From assembly GCA_020851395.1 (NCBI GenBank), contig JADZCW010000191.1, positions 1 to 8,851 on the forward strand: a stretch of DNA of 8,851 nucleotides. The letters are read 5' to 3'. Position numbers and translations under genes: made by a program. The notes beneath the pieces are model-generated. The model ran no database searches. It was given only the letters and a program-made list of their open reading frames with translations, and had not been told where the DNA came from. This stretch comes from Phycisphaeraceae bacterium (GTDB lineage: Bacteria > Planctomycetota > Phycisphaerae > Phycisphaerales > Phycisphaeraceae). Shown piece by piece: positions 7,655-8,851 of the stretch. The stretch's first letter is position 1, and every line of letters starts with the position of its first letter.

Positions 7655-7712
7655 TTGACCTAAATCACCCATTTTTACATCGGTGGCCCTATGTGGTGAC
7701 TTAATCGGGTCA
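7655..7712. promoter_or_regulatory. Inverted repeat upstream of the HTH-receiver gene
   Basis: The left arm reads TTGACCTAAATCACC (7655-7669). The right arm, read on the opposite strand, is TGACC-CGAT-TAAGTCACC (7695-7712). The two share TGACC and TAA[A/G]TCACC and differ by one base and a four-base insertion; 25 bases separate the arms. A smaller ACAT/ATGT pair (7677-7680 and 7691-7694) is nested inside, abutting the right arm. The dyad lies 48-105 bases before the ATG at 7607, in an AT-richer stretch where promoter elements are expected. Binding by the downstream HTH-receiver protein is a guess. Confidence 0.4.
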
Positions 7713-7791
7713 GGCAATCTGGCGAGAATGACTGGCCGCACTGACCGCTCCAACCCCTACAAACGGTCGTTGCCCGGCACACCTTTTTATA

Positions 7792-7827
7792 GGCGCGCGA
7801 CACCGCGCCGCGAGCCGTAGGCTCACG
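7792..7827 (-). terminator. GC-rich tandem hairpins after the HNH gene
   Basis: Two stems sit side by side 38-73 bases past the HNH stop. The first is an 8-bp stem around GAGCC-TAC-GGCTC (7809-7827, one G-U pair). The second is a perfect 6-bp G/C stem, GGCGCG-(6)-CGCGCC (7792-7809). They share base 7809, so they compete at the edge. Neither is followed by a T-run on either strand, so this is not a classical intrinsic terminator. It may pause or end the HNH transcript, or simply stabilise its 3' end. Confidence 0.35.
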
Positions 7828-7864
7828 ATCGGCATTAAAAACTAAGTGCCTTGCAGATACAGAC

Positions 7865-8500
7865 CTAACGCAGCTCGACCGACCAGTAGGCGTTGTCCAG
7901 AAACGGCTGCCAACTCGCGTACTGGGCCGTGCCCAACCTCATGGTGATCACAGGGTTGCGCTTTGGTTTGATAGGCCGGCGCACCAGCTTCATCCCCGCC
8001 TGATCCGGTGTCCGACCACCCTTGCGGGCGTTGCACGCCACGCAGCAGCAGACCAGGTTTTCCCATGTGCTCAGCCCACCCTGGCTGCGCGGGATCAGGT
8101 GATCGAGCGTCAGTTCCGACGTCGGGAACGACCGCCCGCAGAACTGACACCTGCTCGCGTCCCGCGCGAAGATATTCCGCCGGTTGAGCTTGACGTCCTG
8201 CCGCGGCAGCCGGTCGTAACCCAGCAGCCGCACCACCTTGGGCACCGCGATCTCGTACCGCACCGTTCGCACCCACTGGTAGTGGTGCGTGCTGGCCTCG
8301 AAACGCTCACGCACGGCCGACAGATCCGCCCAGCTCTCGTAGTCGTGAGCGCTGTACGACCCGTCATCGACGTGGATGACCTCCGCCAACCCCCGGCACA
8401 AAAGCGAGAACGCACGCCGGGCGCTGGTGACCCGCACGGCCATCCACAGCTTGTTCAGCACCAGCACGTTGGCGTCAAGGGCGGAAATTTGGGCAATCAT
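7865..8500 (-). CDS. HNH endonuclease family protein
   Basis: A 211-residue protein with a C-terminal zinc-ribbon HNH nuclease domain at about 110-172. CQFC (C118, C121) and CVAC (C153, C156) supply probable zinc ligands. D133-H134 (LDHLIP) gives the catalytic histidine, N148 (WENLV) the central Asn, and N157 begins the last motif (CNARKGG). The N-terminal 100 residues (VLVLNKLWMAVRVTSARRAF onward) match, from memory, a widespread family of stand-alone HNH proteins with no settled biological role. There is no methyltransferase, integrase, terminase or intron context here, so restriction, homing or phage packaging is not supported. The start is ATG with GGGGTGAG about 8 bases upstream. It is transcribed divergently from tRNA-Tyr and ends before paired GC hairpins. 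Confidence 0.92.
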   Translation of the reverse strand: MIAQISALDANVLVLNKLWMAVRVTSARRAFSLLCRGLAEVIHVDDGSYSAHDYESWADLSAVRERFEASTHHYQWVRTVRYEIAVPKVVRLLGYDRLPRQDVKLNRRNIFARDASRCQFCGRSFPTSELTLDHLIPRSQGGLSTWENLVCCCVACNARKGGRTPDQAGMKLVRRPIKPKRNPVITMRLGTAQYASWQPFLDNAYWSVELR

Positions 8501-8527
8501 GCCGACGACTCACCCCGCAAGTCAGCC

Positions 8528-8551
8528 TGCACGTGCAAGCTGAACGCTTGC
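8528..8551 (-). promoter_or_regulatory. Overlapping palindromes upstream of the HNH gene
   Basis: TGCACGTGCA (8528-8537) is a perfect 10-base palindrome. It overlaps GCAAGC-TGAAC-GCTTGC (8535-8551), a perfect 6-bp dyad with a five-base spacer. They share bases 8535-8537, so as RNA only one could form at a time. They lie 28-51 bases before the ATG at 8500. They may be an operator or a leader structure; nothing identifies a binding protein. Confidence 0.25.
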
Positions 8552-8726
8552 GAAAAGAAGGTCCGACCATGCTAGTGCCCGCGACTGTCGCTCGCAATCC
8601 CCTGACCCGCCCCGCCGAGGGTTTTTACCGGACCCCCGGAAGCAAGACCTTGGGAATCCACGTCGCGTCGTGGTCGCCTAGCGCCCGCTCGGGCAGCAGG
8701 ATACATCGCCCCAACGCGCTAATCGG

Positions 8727-8755
8727 TTGAACGAACAACCCGATCTGGTTACTGT
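8727..8755 (+). promoter_or_regulatory. Candidate -35/-10 promoter for tRNA-Tyr
   Basis: TTGAAC (8727-8732) and TACTGT (8750-8755) are separated by 17 bases and resemble a housekeeping-sigma promoter. Transcription would begin near 8762, a few bases before the mature tRNA 5' end at 8770, which is the expected spacing for a tRNA operon. The -10 is weak (TAxxxT), so confidence is moderate. Confidence 0.45.
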
Positions 8756-8769
8756 GTTCGGCCTGCCTC

Positions 8770-8851
8770 GGGGGTGTACCGAAGCGGCCAAACGGGCCAG
8801 ACTGTAAATCTGGCGGCATTATGCCTTCGAAGGTTCGAATCCTTCCGCCCC
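8770..8851 (+). tRNA. tRNA-Tyr (anticodon GUA), last base outside window
   Basis: The cloverleaf can be folded by eye. The acceptor 5' strand GGGGGTG (8770-8776) pairs with CGCCCC at the window end, with one G-U pair; position 72 and any CCA lie past 8851. The D-arm is CCG/CGG with loop AAGCGGCCAAA. The anticodon stem is CCAGA/TCTGG (8797-8801 and 8809-8813) around CTGTAAA, with anticodon GTA at 8804-8806. A long variable arm contains a GGCA/TGCC stem, as expected of a class II bacterial tRNA-Tyr. The T-arm is GAAGG-TTCGAAT-CCTTC (8829-8845). It is divergent from the HNH gene. In many bacteria tRNA-Tyr opens a tRNA cluster leading to tuf; whether that holds here cannot be seen. Confidence 0.97.

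Noticed and set aside
7842..8276. A 144-codon minus-strand open frame
   Set aside because: It overlaps the HNH gene in another frame, is Gly/Ala-rich and lacks the HNH motifs present in the true frame.
1..8851. CRISPR array, insertion sequence, prophage or toxin-antitoxin module
   Set aside because: No spaced direct repeats, transposase or integrase motifs, or small paired genes were seen on either strand.

Overview
The window looks like a chromosomal stretch of a high-GC bacterium, most likely a member of the Planctomycetota (perhaps Phycisphaerae). That placement is inferred from protein architecture, not from a marker gene. Support comes from a FHA-GAF-histidine kinase with a TVASISHSVKN H-box, an HDOD-GAF-histidine kinase, and a response regulator with an excisionase-like HTH in front of its receiver. 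Three of the six protein genes start with GTG, and third codon positions are strongly G/C-biased. All six protein genes lie on the minus strand. The only plus-strand gene is a tRNA at the right edge.

Layout, right to left along minus-strand transcription. A tRNA-Tyr(GUA) (8770-8851, plus strand, one base short of complete) has a candidate promoter just upstream. Diverging from it is an HNH-endonuclease-family gene (8500-7865), followed by GC-rich hairpins at 7792-7827. Next comes a probable two-gene signalling operon: an HTH-receiver response regulator (7607-6972) with a strong Shine-Dalgarno and an inverted repeat in its upstream region, then, 45 bases on, an HDOD-GAF-HisKA-HATPase kinase (6926-4632). 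A 380-base gene-free gap follows. Then comes a receiver-coiled-coil-GAF protein (4251-3118) whose receiver has lost its key phosphorylation residues; it ends at a clear intrinsic terminator (3051-3081). The last group is argH, argininosuccinate lyase (2980-1517), and 50 bases downstream a FHA-GAF-histidine kinase (1466 to beyond base 1) that lacks only its extreme C-terminus here.

How the genes may work together. The HTH-receiver protein is a plausible phosphorylation partner of the HDOD kinase in the same apparent operon. The pseudo-receiver GAF protein and the FHA kinase add further sensory or adaptor parts, so four of six proteins are signal-transduction proteins. argH is a housekeeping arginine-biosynthesis gene between them and may share a transcript with the FHA kinase. 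No mobile element, CRISPR array, prophage or clear defence system is visible. The most unusual items are the degenerate receiver, the HDOD kinase that keeps a full set of HD metal-ligand residues, and the dyad upstream of the HTH-receiver gene.
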